Source of the DNA: Hirsutella rhossiliensis | Lineage: Eukaryota > Ascomycota > Sordariomycetes > Hypocreales > Ophiocordycipitaceae | Length of the DNA: 64,000 bases | Reading direction: 5' to 3' | Assembly: GCF_020360975.1 (NCBI RefSeq) | Contig: NW_025408667.1 | Coordinates: forward strand, 10,168,001-10,232,000 | Part shown: positions 11,880 through 24,200 of the stretch, piece after piece | Numbering within the stretch: the stretch's first letter is position 1 | Layout: each line of letters opens with the position of its first letter | The notes under the pieces: model-generated | The model's input: only the letters and a program-made list of their open reading frames with translations | The model's database searches: none | What the model was told of the DNA's origin: nothing | Made by a program: the position numbers and the translations under genes

Positions 11880-13200
11880 TTATAGTAAGAGCTAATATAG
11901 CTCTTCTATAACGATCCGTTAGTAAGATACTTTAGCTCTTAATATACTAGCGAACTACTAGTAAGGAACTTCTACTAAGATAAAATAACGAAAGACGTAA
12001 ATAAATACGTTTAGTTATACCTAGTATATTAAAGTATAGTATCTAGGAGGTATCGCCTTTATAGTACTATATAATCGTTACTATATCCTATATAACCGTA
12101 GGAAGAATTATTAATAGACTTTACTATAGGTCTACTTAAAGTATAGTATAATAGACGAGATATTAATACGATCTTAGTAATCGTAAACTAATATACTAAG
12201 TATTGCCTCTTCTTTCCTATCTCTAAGATAATAATAGCCCCGGAGCTAGTAGAATTATTCTATTACTAAGTTAAATTAGTATATAGACCTCCGAAAGGCA
12301 TTATCTTAAATAGAGGGTCCCTATTTATAAGTAAGTTCTAGTTAGATCTTTATTTTATCTTATAAGTAAAACGTAGGCTATTAACGGTATTTTACTTATA
12401 AACTAATAAGTAAACGGAACGAATAAACTAAGCCGTATAGCACTACTTAAGATACTTTACTAACTTAGAATAAACTAACTAAGCGTTACTCCTATATATT
12501 ACTTAATTTATATATAATAATATAAAGAACGCGATAACTAGGTTATTACTTAATAAAGCGTTAATAGGTTACTAACTAAACTTTTATATTAATACTAAGG
12601 ACGATATTATTTAGAGGGGGGTACCTAAAGTAAGAGTAAGAGTTACTAAGCTATAAGAGCTATAAAAGAGGCTTAAAGAATACTAAGGAAAGGCTATCGA
12701 ATTATAAGCGAAATACTACGATTTAAGGCACTAACCGCTTATACTAAAAGTAGGAGACCTTATAGTATTATCGATAAAGAACTTACGCTTTAAGGATAAA
12801 AAAAGAAAACTCTTACCTAAGTATATTAGACCGTTTTAGGTCCTATAAGCTATTAGAAAGTAAGTATATTATCTTATACTCCCCGAAAAGTACTTACGCC
12901 TCTATAACGTTTTCTATATTAGTCTCTTAGAGCTATAGAAGGAGTATAAAGGCACTTATAAAGATAGCGAAACCCTACTAATACTAAACTTAGAGGATAA
13001 CGAAGGTAAATAGGAAGTCTAAGAGATTAAAGACCGAAAGAGATCTAAGGGCGATACCTTTTTCCTTATTAAATAGAAAGGATAGCTAGCTAAGTATAAC
13101 TAATAAGTTAAGGCTAAAGATATAGCGAATAGCTAAGACCTTATTAAAGAATATACTGCTCGCTTAACTAGGAAAAAGAGGCGTAAGACTAAGTAAGGTA
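11880..13200 (+). pseudogene. G1 integrase with C-terminal chromodomain
   Basis: The integrase core includes TILVIV (about 12170), TKYCLFLPIS (about 12200), a PPKGII block (about 12290) and YNVFHISLLE near 12905-12935, the usual end of Gypsy integrase. A chromodomain follows at about 13015-13190, with EEIKDRK, FLIK and KGY-type motifs and an IKEYTARL helix. In chromoviruses this reader domain guides integration to heterochromatin. Many TAG/TAA codons interrupt it. Confidence 0.85.
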
Positions 13201-13464
13201 GGGAAACCTACTAGTATAAGGAGACGCTATTAAATCGGTAATAAATCCTTACTAAATCGCTACCGACTTATTAACGTATTAGTACGCCCGAACGTCCTAT
13301 AACTATATATAAAATAGTAAAATAGGAGAATAAGGAAAACTATCTATACTACCTATTAAATATTATTAAGGAAAATAAAACTAAACTATAACTTTATTAA
13401 GGCCTTAATAATAAAGGAGAGAAGGATAGTTATAGCTAAATAAAAGAAAGATAAGACCTATCTA

Positions 13465-15034
13465 TTACTTCCGACTACCTCTTTTCTTTGCTAGCGTAGC
13501 GGGAACTAACTAAGGCGCCCCCTTCGCTATACTAAATACCTCTAGAAATACTAAAACTACCCTATCCTCCGCTCCTTCCTTATCCTCCGCGTTAAGACCT
13601 ATCTTTATTAGTATAGCACTTACCTTAGCCTTAGTAAATAGTAAGGCGTATTACTACGAAGTATAGCCTATATCGCCGTCGATAAAGCGGAGTTTTAACC
13701 GGGATTCCTAGGCCCGGTACTCTAGGCTTATACGGGCAATATCGAATAGGGGCGTAGGGTTAAGGCGAATAATAAGCTCGCGGCGCTTATTAATTAGCGT
13801 ATAGTAGTCGGTATGCTTAACCTAGTATATCGTTAGGCGGTCGCTAATAAAAGGGTCGGATAAAACTTACGATAGTAAACTTCTATATACCTATAGTCCT
13901 AAAGGACTTATAATAGGCTATCTTAGCGGCGTCGAAAGCCTTAGCTAAATACTATACCGTAATAGTAAGATAGCGCCGATTAGCCTCCTTAAAAACAAGC
14001 ACGCCTATATCTAAGCTATTATCCTTAGTATCCTTATTACTAGTCTTTAGCTTATTAAGCTTACGTAGGTACTTAACGATAGCGACTATATCGGCCCGGT
14101 TACTAGATATAAAAGTAGCGGCCTTAAGAAGGATTAGCTTATTAATCGTAATATTTAAAGTTAAAAGGAAACTTACTTAGTTATAGGTCGCGGTACGTTT
14201 ATAGCACTACTTATAGCGCGTCGAGGAAACCCCTAAGAAAATATAGCTAATTAAGAGCACCTTAATAGGCTTAGGCTCGGTTATATTATACTCCTTAACG
14301 ACCGTCCTAAAATAATATATATACTAGAGCTTACGAGGGATAACCTTATAGGCCCTAACCGGGCGGGCTTTAGCCTTAGATTAGGTGCGCTTCTTTATAG
14401 GAGCGCGACCGCCTCGTGCCGCCGCCTAGGTGCCCTTATCTCTAGCGCCGCTATTCTTAAGTTCGTTAGTAGGAGGAGTCGGATCGCGGCCGTTTCTATT
14501 ATTACTATTATCGTTATCTTAGCCCTCGTTTAGCTAGGTATTAGGATAGTCTTAGCCCTCGTTCGGCTAGGCCTCGTCGTTAATATCGGCCTACTTATTC
14601 TAAGGAGCGGCCTAGGCGATAATCTCTTATTAGCTAGAGCCGCCCTATTAAGACGGAGTAGCTAGGTTATCGGCACTTACCTAAGAGCGCTTAGGCACGA
14701 TCTCCTCGCTAGTATTAGTATCGCTAATAAAGGTAATAAACTTATAAGTTTCCGGGCCTATAAAAGTAAGCTTATCGGTAGTTAGAGTTAGGGCACTTAG
14801 CGGGGTAACGGGGGCACGACCCTCGTTAACGTTAGGTCCTAGACTAGAAGTCTCCTAAGACTAAGATTCCCTTATACCTTTCTTAGCTTTCTTCGCTAAA
14901 GGGGAACTAGCGTCGCTACGAGACTTTTAGGCCGATCGCTTATACTTTAAGGGCGAACCCGCCGCTACCTACTCCCGTATACGGCGTAGGAAATCGGCGT
15001 TATAGTTCTTTATCTTCTTTAGTATAAAAGGCAT
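13465..15034 (-). pseudogene. G1 antisense ORF between chromodomain and 3' LTR
   Basis: On the strand opposite pol an ATG survives at 15034-15032, followed by a hydrophilic frame: a basic start (FILKKIKNYN), a Ser/Gln/Lys-rich section, an Asn/Asp/Gly-rich middle (about 14500-14600), a basic cluster (IKKRTQSKAKARPVRAYK region, about 14340-14400) and a more ordered second half. Interruptions are nearly all TAG/TAA at plausible Gln/Trp positions. One frame change near 13850 is needed to reach the last part. I know no function or family. Conservation between elements would be needed to prove coding. Confidence 0.5.
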
Positions 15035-15416
15035 TATTATTAATAAATCGTTAATAAAAAGTAATATAAAAAGGTATAAGGGATTAATAAAAAAAAGGCG
15101 TAAAACTCTATAGTAATCGTAAGTAGAAGAGTTAAAGAAGAAAAGAAAATAGAAGAAGTAAGAGATATATACGCGCGCTCTTTATATTATAGTTATACGG
15201 CTAATATATAGGCGATACCGCAACGGTTGCTTAGCGGTAACCGCTAGTATAATAACTATTAACGTTATAGAGCGTAGACTAATATATACTTATATAGGCG
15301 TATACGCGCGATATATAACCGAAACTACCTCTCTTCTTAACTAAATATATATAGCGTAGCGAAAGCAATATATATTAAAGATATAGCTAAGACGTCTATA
15401 TAGGAGGGGAGATAAT
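15035..15416 (+). other. G1 3' untranslated region with polypurine tract
   Basis: No frame of interest is seen. The purine run AGGAGGGGAGATA just before the 3' LTR is the likely polypurine tract that primes second-strand synthesis. Confidence 0.6.
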
Positions 15417-15673
15417 TATAAGAGCGCTACTAGGAGGTATAGGCTAATAAAGCACTTAGGTATATAGTACTAATATATCGGTAGGGTATTAGCAGGGAAT
15501 TATGCTTACCCCGCTTATATATTATAGACTACTCGCTACTCCGACTAAAGAGGAGAAATCCCTCTTCTCGTAAGCTTTAGTCTTACGATAAGGAGAATAT
15601 AATATATATAGCGTAGTACCTCTAGCTATCTCTACTACCTAACCAATTATATAGTAATACGTGTTCCCTTATA
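15417..15673 (+). repeat. G1 3' LTR
   Basis: 257 bases, equal in length to the 5' LTR and differing mostly by C/T or G/A. It is followed by the target duplication AAGAG. Confidence 0.95.
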
Positions 15674-15678
15674 AAGAG

Positions 15679-17778
15679 GTCCTAGACGAGGAAAGGGAAG
15701 AAGAAACCGACGTCGAAGTAGTCGAGGATAACGCCGACTTCGAAGAAAAAGAAGAGGAAGCTACTAGATTAAATAATCTAGACGAAGAAGGAGACTATAG
15801 GAAAGCGGTAGAGCTAGAATACGCTAACCTCCCTACGCTTCCTCTAACGGAATAAGAAGAAGATCTAGAAGTAGCTTTCTCTATTAGTCTTCCTATCTCG
15901 ACCCCTAAGGGGGTAGGAAAGGCACCTCTCTTAAAGGATTACCTAGCTGCCTTTTTATCCCTACTTCGAGAAGCAAAGGAAGGTATAGGGCCCGATACGG
16001 ATACTAAAGAAGACTAACCTCTCCCTTATTTCGATCGTTTTTCCGACTTCTACCTAACGCTAATAGAAGACAGTTCCTATAGAGCGTTTATAGTAGGCCG
16101 GCTATTTAAGCTAATATTAGTAAGGAAGGTATATAAAAGAGACCTCCCGGACCTACTAGCAAACTAAAAGCAGCTAGAAAGACACCCCTTTAGAGACTAG
16201 TTTTTCTAGGCCTAGAAAGACCACCTAGCCTTATATAAAGAGATAGGGTCTTTCGAAGAGGTCCTTAAGAAAAAGGTAAGAGGAAAATAGGTCCTTAGCT
16301 ATAAGTAGGTCTTTATCTATAAGACTAATAAATATAGCTTCCTTTAAAAGTATAAAGCCCGGCTAGTTATCTATAGGAATTAATAGGAAAAAGGGGATCT
16401 ACCTACTAGGGCAACTACCCTAGTAGGGATTTCTTTTCGGACCCTTATAGCTATAGTAGTAGAATTCGACCTCGAGCTTAAATAGATAGATATAGTTAAC
16501 GCCTTCGTTAACTACCCTCTTAAGGAAGAAGTAGTTATCTATATACGCCTTCTACTAGGTTTCTAATAGCTAGGAAAGGTTCTATAGCTTAGGAAAGCTC
16601 TATACGGACTACGAAGATTACCCCTTCTTTAGCAATAGCATTTAATAGGTTCCCTTAAAGCCCTAGGCTTTAAGAAAGTCCCTTAGGAACCGTGTATAAT
16701 ATAGAAGGGTAAAATCATAGTCTTTTTCTACGTCGACGATATTATCTAGGCCTACCTAAAAGAGGAAGAAGCTAATACTAGGGAGGCTATACGAGGCCTA
16801 TAATAAAGGTATAAGATAACTAGGCTAGGGGAGCTAAAGTAGTTCCTAGGGATACGAATCCTTAGGAATAGGTCCTAATAGATAATCTAGCTTACCTAAG
16901 ACGCTTATATCGATAAGGTCGCTTATAAATTCCTCCCTAATTCCCTCGATAAGAAGCTTCCCTCTACGCCTATATTAGACGAAGAGCTTTTACCTAATCC
17001 GTCCTTTTAAGCTAGGGAGTAAGAGAAACACTAATATTAATAAAAGGTAGGCTCCTTGCTTTTTTTAGCTATTTCTACTAGACCGGATATCTCTTTTACG
17101 GTCTCCCGGCTAGCTAGGTATAACTAGAATCCTAGCCCTAAGCATTAAGAAGTAGTAGATAGAGCTATCCTTTATCTTTATTTAACGAGATTATATAGTC
17201 TACGCCTAGGAGGGCTAGAAAGAAAGAAACAAGCTATAGAAATCTTCCTCTATTCGAGCGATTCGTCCTTTATAGATAATTCCTTAGATAGAAAGAGCTT
17301 ATAGGGGTATATTATATCCCTTTTTAGAGGAACTATTGCTTAGAGAGCTTCGAAATAAGCTACCGTTATAACTTCGAGTATAGAGGCAGAGCTACTAGCT
17401 CTTTTAGAAGCGTTAAAAGAAGCGATTTTCCTTAGCTAGCTACTAATATCGTTACGACTATAAATTCCGTCCCCGTTAGCTATAGAATACGATAATACGT
17501 AGACTATATAGATTCTTATAGAGGAAAATAGTAAGCTATCGACCTAGCTACGGTATATCGATATTTACTAGTATTAGTTATGCTAAGAGGTCTAAAGGGG
17601 ACTTATTTCCGTCCGTTAGGTTCTAACGGCATTAATAAAAGCCGACGGTCTTATAAAGCCCCTACCGAAGTAGAAGCTAGCTGTCTTTTTATAGTAAATA
17701 GGGCTAGAAGACGTTCGAGAAAAGCTATCCTTAGAAGCCCGCCTTAAGAGTCTACGAGAGGAGCTAATAGCCCGGGTG
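15679..17778 (+). pseudogene. CopB linker, reverse transcriptase and RNase H
   Basis: It resumes the CopB frame after G1. First comes an acidic linker (to 15855, rich in Glu/Asp and free of stops). Then comes the Copia RT: YKARLVIYRN near 16348-16380, DIVNAFVN near 16490-16515, KALYGLRRLPLL near 16590-16625, and the catalytic YVDD intact at 16729-16740. The RNase H end is at about 17640-17700 (ADGLIKPLPK). Stops elsewhere mark lost Gln/Trp codons. YVDD probably survived because its codons TAC GTC GAC GAT contain no TpG or CpA. Confidence 0.9.
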
Positions 17779-18264
17779 TGTCGCGAAGCGTGGCCTAATT
17801 TCGTAGTTCTCGGAGATATCCCTTAGCACGAGGGACTAAGGAAGCTAAAAACACCCTATATAGAAGAAGGAAGAAGGAGCTAAAAAGAGGTATAGAAAGG
17901 AGGGTAGGGGTATAAGGGGAAGTAGAAGTGGCGATAGCTTCCTATAGAGGTAGCGAAAGATAAGACGGATATGCCGGCAATAGCTAGAAAAGAGGGGAAA
18001 AACTAATAAAAAGCTCGGTAGTCGAAAGGATATTAGTAGCTTCTTTAAGCAGGATCTTCTTTATTAATTAAGATGCTAGATAGGTATAAAGAGGGGCGTT
18101 AGATAGAAGAAAGAAGGATAATTAAGGCAATATAATAATTACTCCCCTACCTTTATTACTGCTCCTATAAGAATTAAACCCCTCTGCCCTGCCTATCCGA
18201 CCCCTTACTTCTAATTTTACCTTCGTGTATTTTATATATACTTCCTATATCTCTCTTTACGAGA
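17779..18264 (+). repeat. CopB 3' LTR
   Basis: 486 bases matching 4388-4873; it keeps the TG start. The preceding bases CCCGGGTG end the internal region. TSD ATTAA follows at 18265-18269. Confidence 0.93.
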
Positions 18265-18269
18265 ATTAA

Positions 18270-20888
18270 CGCTACCTAAACGACTAAGTTATATTATTAA
18301 AACCCGATTATAGTATACTACTTAAATACCGCGATAATTATAGATTATTAATAAGATATCTTTTAGAGATATCTAAAATCTATAAATATACTAAAATAAA
18401 GGAATAGTATAATACTACTTACCTTAAGGTATCTAAACTATTAATCTTTTAAAAACTTACGTAATAAATTAAATATATTAAAGAAGATTATAACGAATAT
18501 ATATATATAAACTATAGAGTTTATAAATATAAAAAAGTATAAGTATAGTATAAACGATATAACGGTATACTATAATATTATTAGTAATATATATAAAGGC
18601 TATAAGCTATATTTAACTAAGGAAAAATCGATATAAAAATACTATATAAGAAATAAAAAGATATAAAACGAAAACTTAACCTATAGTATAAAAATAAATA
18701 GAATTATAAAGTATAGTATATAATTAACTACGAAGTAGTATAATATAAACGATATAGCGTTAAGAAATAAGAAATCTTTAATTAGCTATAAGAAATTAGT
18801 CTCTTAAGCCTTAATATAATACTATATAATAAAAATATAAAGAAACGATATTAATAATAAATTAAAGAAGAATACTTAAATAAAACGAATAAGGACTAAG
18901 TAAAAAATAAGGTATACTATCTATAAAAGGGCTATAGACTAGCACGATATAATAAGATCTAAGGACCCTATATATAGTAATAGTAAGCTATAGTAACTAA
19001 ATAGTATTAGATATTTAAATCGTAGGATATTATATATATATACTTTTAAATTATAGCGCGATAAGTAATTATATTTTACTTAAAGTTATTAATCGTTACT
19101 AATTTATATAGAGATATAAGAAAGATCTATATAAACTTACGAATATTAAAGGAGAGCCCTTTAACTATAATAATAGAATTATTAATATAGAGATTAATTA
19201 CCTTAATATTAATATTTAAGGCTATAATAAACGAGTTAACTTTAATATTATAAATATTAAAGAATATAACCTTATATTAAGACTTCTATAGCTATAAGAG
19301 AGCAACCTACTAACTAACTAGAAAACTAGCTAGCTACGTTAAAATAAAGATATAAGTTTCTAGGACTAATAGATTTAAAAGAAAGTAAAATTTTATAATA
19401 ATTTAGCTACTAAATAAAATAAAAGGGATAACTATTTAAGTAAATTATTATAGGCTTTAGCGATATAAATAAAAATAGTAACTAAACTAGTAGATATAAT
19501 AAAAACGACTAATAAGACCTATATACTAATTAATATAGCTATATAACCTAGTATCTAATATAAATAAAATAAAGGATATAATATAAATATCTAAAGAGTT
19601 ATTATTACTTTAAGGAAAGACCTTAAATAAATTAATAAAGAGCTTAAGTTAAGAGAAACTAGCTCTTAAAAAAAAGAATAAAGCCTATAAGATAGAATAA
19701 AGAATATCCCCTAAGAATACTAGAAATATAATAAACTCTTTAAGGAAGAACTTAAGATAGGGTTACTTAAATATAGCTAATAAGACTATAAAATTTATCT
19801 TAAGGATAAAATAACGCTAACGTTCTATAAGATTTATAACTTAAACGAAAAGTAACTATAAATACTATACGACTACCTTAATAAGAATCTATAAAAGGGA
19901 TATATATAAACGTTAATATCTAAAGTAAGCTACCTAGTTATATTTATTTTAAAGAAAAATAGTAAGCTATAATTAATTATCGACTATAGACGCTTAAACG
20001 ATATTATAATAAAAGACTAAATACTATTACTACTTATATTAAAACTATAAGATCGACTATATAGTAAGAATTAGTTTATAGCCCTTAATCTTAAAGGTGC
20101 TTATAACTTAATACGTATAAAAAAAGGATATAAATAAATAATAGCTTTTAGAAATTTAAACTATTTATATATCTAGTAATACTATTTAGACTTATAAATA
20201 TACTAGCTACCTTTTAACGGATAATTAATAATATCCTATATAAATACTTAGATATCTTTATAGTAGTATACCTAGATAATATCTTAATCTTCTTAGATAC
20301 CTTAAAAGAATATAAGGAATATATCTATAAGGTACTATATATACTTTAAAATATAAAGTTACTAGTTAAACTAAAGAAAAGTAAGTTCTATATATAGGAA
20401 GTAGACTTTCTTAGATATACGATCTTACTAAAAGAGATATAAATATAATAAGATAAGATTAACTTAGTTAAAGAATAGCTAATACTAAAGAATATTAAGA
20501 ACGTATAAAGTTTCCTAGGATTTATAAATTACTATTAATAATTTATTAAAGATTTTAGAAAGATTATAATACTATTATATAACTTAATAAAGAAGGAAAA
20601 AGAATTTATATAGGACGATAAAGCTAATAAAGCTTTCGAATATATTAAAACTATAATTATATAAGAACTAGATTTAATTATATTCGATTTAGAATAATAA
20701 ATCGAACTTAAAACTAATATATTAAACTTTACTTTAAGAGTATAAATCGGATAAAAAAATAATAAAGGAAGACTATAACTAATTATATTCTATTTAAAGA
20801 AGCTATATAGTATAGAATTTAATTACCTTATTTATAATAAAGAATTCCTTATAACTATTTAAGCTTTTAAGGAATTTTAATACTACTT
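18270..20888 (+). pseudogene. G2 copy 1 protease, reverse transcriptase, start of RNase H
   Basis: It continues copy 1 exactly where copy 2 continues after 41756. A retropepsin-like segment lies near 19150-19290 (ending YNLILRLL). RT runs about 19910-20440 with IDYRRLND, ALNLKGAYNLI and, at 20269-20280, YLDN in place of YLDD. RNase H begins about 20640 and is cut by G3 at 20889. Near-total loss of CpA/TpG puts stops throughout. Confidence 0.85.
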
Positions 20889-21263
20889 TAATAGGGATAA
20901 GGGCATATACCTAAAGCATACGTAGTATATAGCTAAGGATTAGCAGAGTAATTAACTATATAATTATCTAATTATTAGTCTTATATATAGCTCTAAGGGC
21001 CTTAGGTTATAGATATAAGTCTTAGAGATTTCTTTACTCTATGCCTCTTTATCTCTATTAGAGTCGCGTAACTAGCGGCCTTTACTTTAAAAGGGAAAAA
21101 CAAAAATTTAAATTAACTATAATTAAGGAAGATACTTAATTAGATAATTAAGGTCTTTATAAAGCCTTTAAGTATACTTTAAAGTAAGTTAGGAAGGGAG
21201 TGCTAAGGGTCTTATCCCTTTAATAGGCTAATATCTATAGGGGTACGATCTTACCCGTTAAAC
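20889..21263 (-). repeat. G3 3' LTR
   Basis: 375 bases, identical in length to the reassembled right-hand LTR. On the minus strand it starts GTTTAACGGGTAAGATCG, and the purine run AAGGAGGA just upstream on that strand (about 21264-21272) is a polypurine tract. Confidence 0.9.
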
Positions 21264-24200
21264 TCCTCCTTAGCGACTTTCTAACCTAAGATACTAACGG
21301 AAAGGGCGCGATAATAATAGGTAAGGCTCTCTTCCTAAGCACGTAAGTAAGTAAATAAACCGTTAATAGAACTTTTCTCCTTTACTATAATCCCTTCCCT
21401 TTACGTTGTTTATTCCTCTTTTTACCTACGAGCTACTCGTTTAGCTCTTTCCTATCTTTACTTACGTACTTCCTTCTTTAAATAGTTATCTACTACCCCT
21501 TATATACGCTCCTAAGTATTCGCGCTTATTATTCCTAGGAGCGTTAAGGAAACAAAGTAGTTAGTATCTTTACTAGTCTATAGCTTTAAGTATAGCTAGA
21601 TTAAATAAGCTATAAAGTCTTATAGACTAGTTATTATCGCGTTACTAGTAGTCCTATATAAATATATAGAATTATAGTCGTTAATATCTTAGCGGTAGTT
21701 TTAATATATTCCTAGGTTTTTAACTCCTTTAACCTTAAAGGGTTTAAAGCTTAGTATAAACCTTATAAGGACTATAGCTAGAGAGGCTATTACTATACTT
21801 TGTTTCTAGGGAGTAATAGGGCGCGCTATAGGCGTTACTAAAGTCTTTAGCCTTAGGGTAATTAACCGAGCGCCTAGTAATTTTAAAGTCCTAGGGTAAG
21901 TTAGTAGCCGCGCTATCTACCTTTCTTCCTTACTAGCTTCTTATCGGGCTATTAGCGGGGGTATAGTTATAAGTCTTTCGCTCCTTTATACGTTTAAAGG
22001 GGTCGTTAGTAGTAGGTAAGGAGTAGGCCTAATTAGCTATATATTTAAGGGGGAAAATAAAGGCGTTATTTCTATATAGATAAAGGGACTAGTAAGGGCG
22101 CTTAGCTCTCTCCTTTATAGATTCTAAGGTAAGGATCCTATCTCGAGGTTACTTAAGGAAAGGCTACTTAGTTTAAATAAAAAGCTTAATTTAGTTAACG
22201 CTTAAGGTAACGAAGGTCTAGGCCTATTCTCGATTCCTATTAGTGCGATTAAATAGTTAGGGGTCTTTTTAAGGAGGAGTCTTATAAAGAAATCGCGCGT
22301 AGCTTAAGTAATTAGGTTAGGTTACTCTATAAGGGTAGCTAGCGTAGTTAGCTCTTTTCTCGCTTTCCTTACTATATAAGCTAGTCCTATATCTCTTTAA
22401 AGCGGTGGTTTCTATCCGCTAGGCCTATCTTAGAGGTTAACTACCTCTAGGACTTCTTAGAAGTCTTATTCTTCTTAATCTCCTAGAATAATATAGTTAT
22501 ATTAGTAAATCCGTTTATACCTAAGAATCCTTATAAGAAAGACTCTACTAAAAGTTATTAAACCTTAATTAAATAATATCTTTTATAGTTATCTAACCCC
22601 GCTATTAAACTACTAAGAAACTCCGCTACCCTATAATATTATTTATATATAATTAAGTTCGTTCGCCGCGATAGCTTAGATTCTATATATTAGCCTATTA
22701 ATATAGCCTTTTATACTTATCCTCTTATTTAGCTTAAAGAAATACTAGTCTTAGTATAAGATTTTATCTATTTATAGGGCTTCTTATATTACCCTATACC
22801 TTTACTCTAGAATTACTTTAACCTTTAGGCATCGCTACTTAATTATCTTAAAGTATAGCCTAACTATACCTCTAACTTAATATTAGATTATTATTAAGGC
22901 TAAGTAGCTATATTCCTACCCTTCTTACTAAGCGGTATAAGGGACTAGCGTATAAGTAAAGTTATAAGGAACTTAGAGGATATAAAGAAACTACCGCTAT
23001 ACTTATAGGAACGTATAGAGTCTAGCGTGCCGTCCTTTTTTCTAAGTATTAAAAATAACTAAGTTTCCTTCCCTATAGTCTTAGAGGAACGCTCCTTAGT
23101 AGAGTCCCCCTTTATTTAGTCCTACTAAAAAGTTAATAACTTTAGTTATATACCTTCTTTTATACGTAAAGCGACTAACGTTAAAGGTAAGAGTAGTAAA
23201 CTTAATTAAATACTCCTTATCGTTTAGGTATTTATAGTACTTTATATATCTATCTTTTATATCTTTCATAGGTTCCCTTTAGTAGTCGGTATAAACTAAT
23301 AGTAGGTAAGGTAAGGGGTATACCGCGTTCTTAATACCTCTTATTAAGATCTTAATTATTATACTAAGGCCGAAGCTTATAGCTTATTATTTATCGATAG
23401 CTCTACGGAGAAAGTTATATATATCGACGATATACTCTTCTTAGCGGGCCTTATTCTTAGTAAATCCGTTTATCTTTTTAACGCCCTTATATATTATCTA
23501 AGCGTCTTTAAAGGTAATATCCCGCCGTTTAATAAGGCCTATTAATATTAAGTGCTAACGATCTTTATAGATATACTAAGGAGGTTACTTCTACCTATAA
23601 ACGTTTCGTTAGTCTTAGTCTATAAACTTTTCCTTATCTTTAGCGTAAAAGCGCCCTTCGCTGCCTTTTACTTTAACTTCGCCGTAGTAAGTAGGTAAAA
23701 TAAAGCTCCTACTCCTAAATAGTAGTACGCTAAAGAAGATAGCGGTATTCTTAGGGAGGTCTATAGCCGGGCCTAGGATACTATTTAGGTTTGCCGCTAT
23801 ATCTTAGGAAAGGGTAGAGTAAGTAAAAGAGAAGGAGAAGATAAGATTAAATAGTTAAGGTAAGTAGTTCTAAGTTATAACGCTAAAAGGCTAAGAGGGT
23901 ATTATATATATATATAAGAGTTATATTAGTAAAGGGGATCGTTATAAGTAAGGAAGCGTATAAAGTATATATATATATATATATATAAAAGGAAGAAGAA
24001 GGAAGGAAGAAGGAAGGTATAGCGAGAGGAATAAATAGTTATTAGAGCGCGCGGTTATTAGTTACTTTAGCTAGCCTCTATAGTAGTAAGGTCTTAAGCG
24101 TATTTAGGGGTTACGCTTAAATAGCTTCTTTTACTAGTTATTAATTAGTAAGCTATCTAATCTCTACCTTTTTCTTCTCTTCTTTACTCTTTTTATTCCT

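Larger units (their letters stand above)
7865..15673 (+). mobile_element. Chromovirus-type Gypsy G1
   Basis: A complete Ty3/Gypsy element of 7,809 bp with two 257 bp LTRs and the duplication AAGAG at 7860-7864 and 15674-15678. The order is gag, protease, reverse transcriptase, RNase H, integrase, chromodomain, then a 2.2 kb 3' region with an antisense frame. CpA and TpG are almost absent throughout. Confidence 0.95.
4388..18264 (+). mobile_element. Copia CopB, with Gypsy G1 nested inside
   Basis: A Ty1/Copia element on the plus strand bounded by two 486 bp LTRs. The duplication ATTAA is at 4383-4387 and 18265-18269, and the uninterrupted target is seen at about 41752 in G2 copy 2. Without G1 it is about 6.06 kb. 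The domain order is gag, integrase, reverse transcriptase, RNase H, diagnostic of Copia. G1 separates integrase from reverse transcriptase. Confidence 0.93.

Noticed and set aside
23400..23460. Plus-strand text resembling a reverse transcriptase box (YIDDILF)
   Set aside because: None of the other RT blocks occur around it on that strand, and G3 has its complete RT on the minus strand at about 28.2-28.8 kb.
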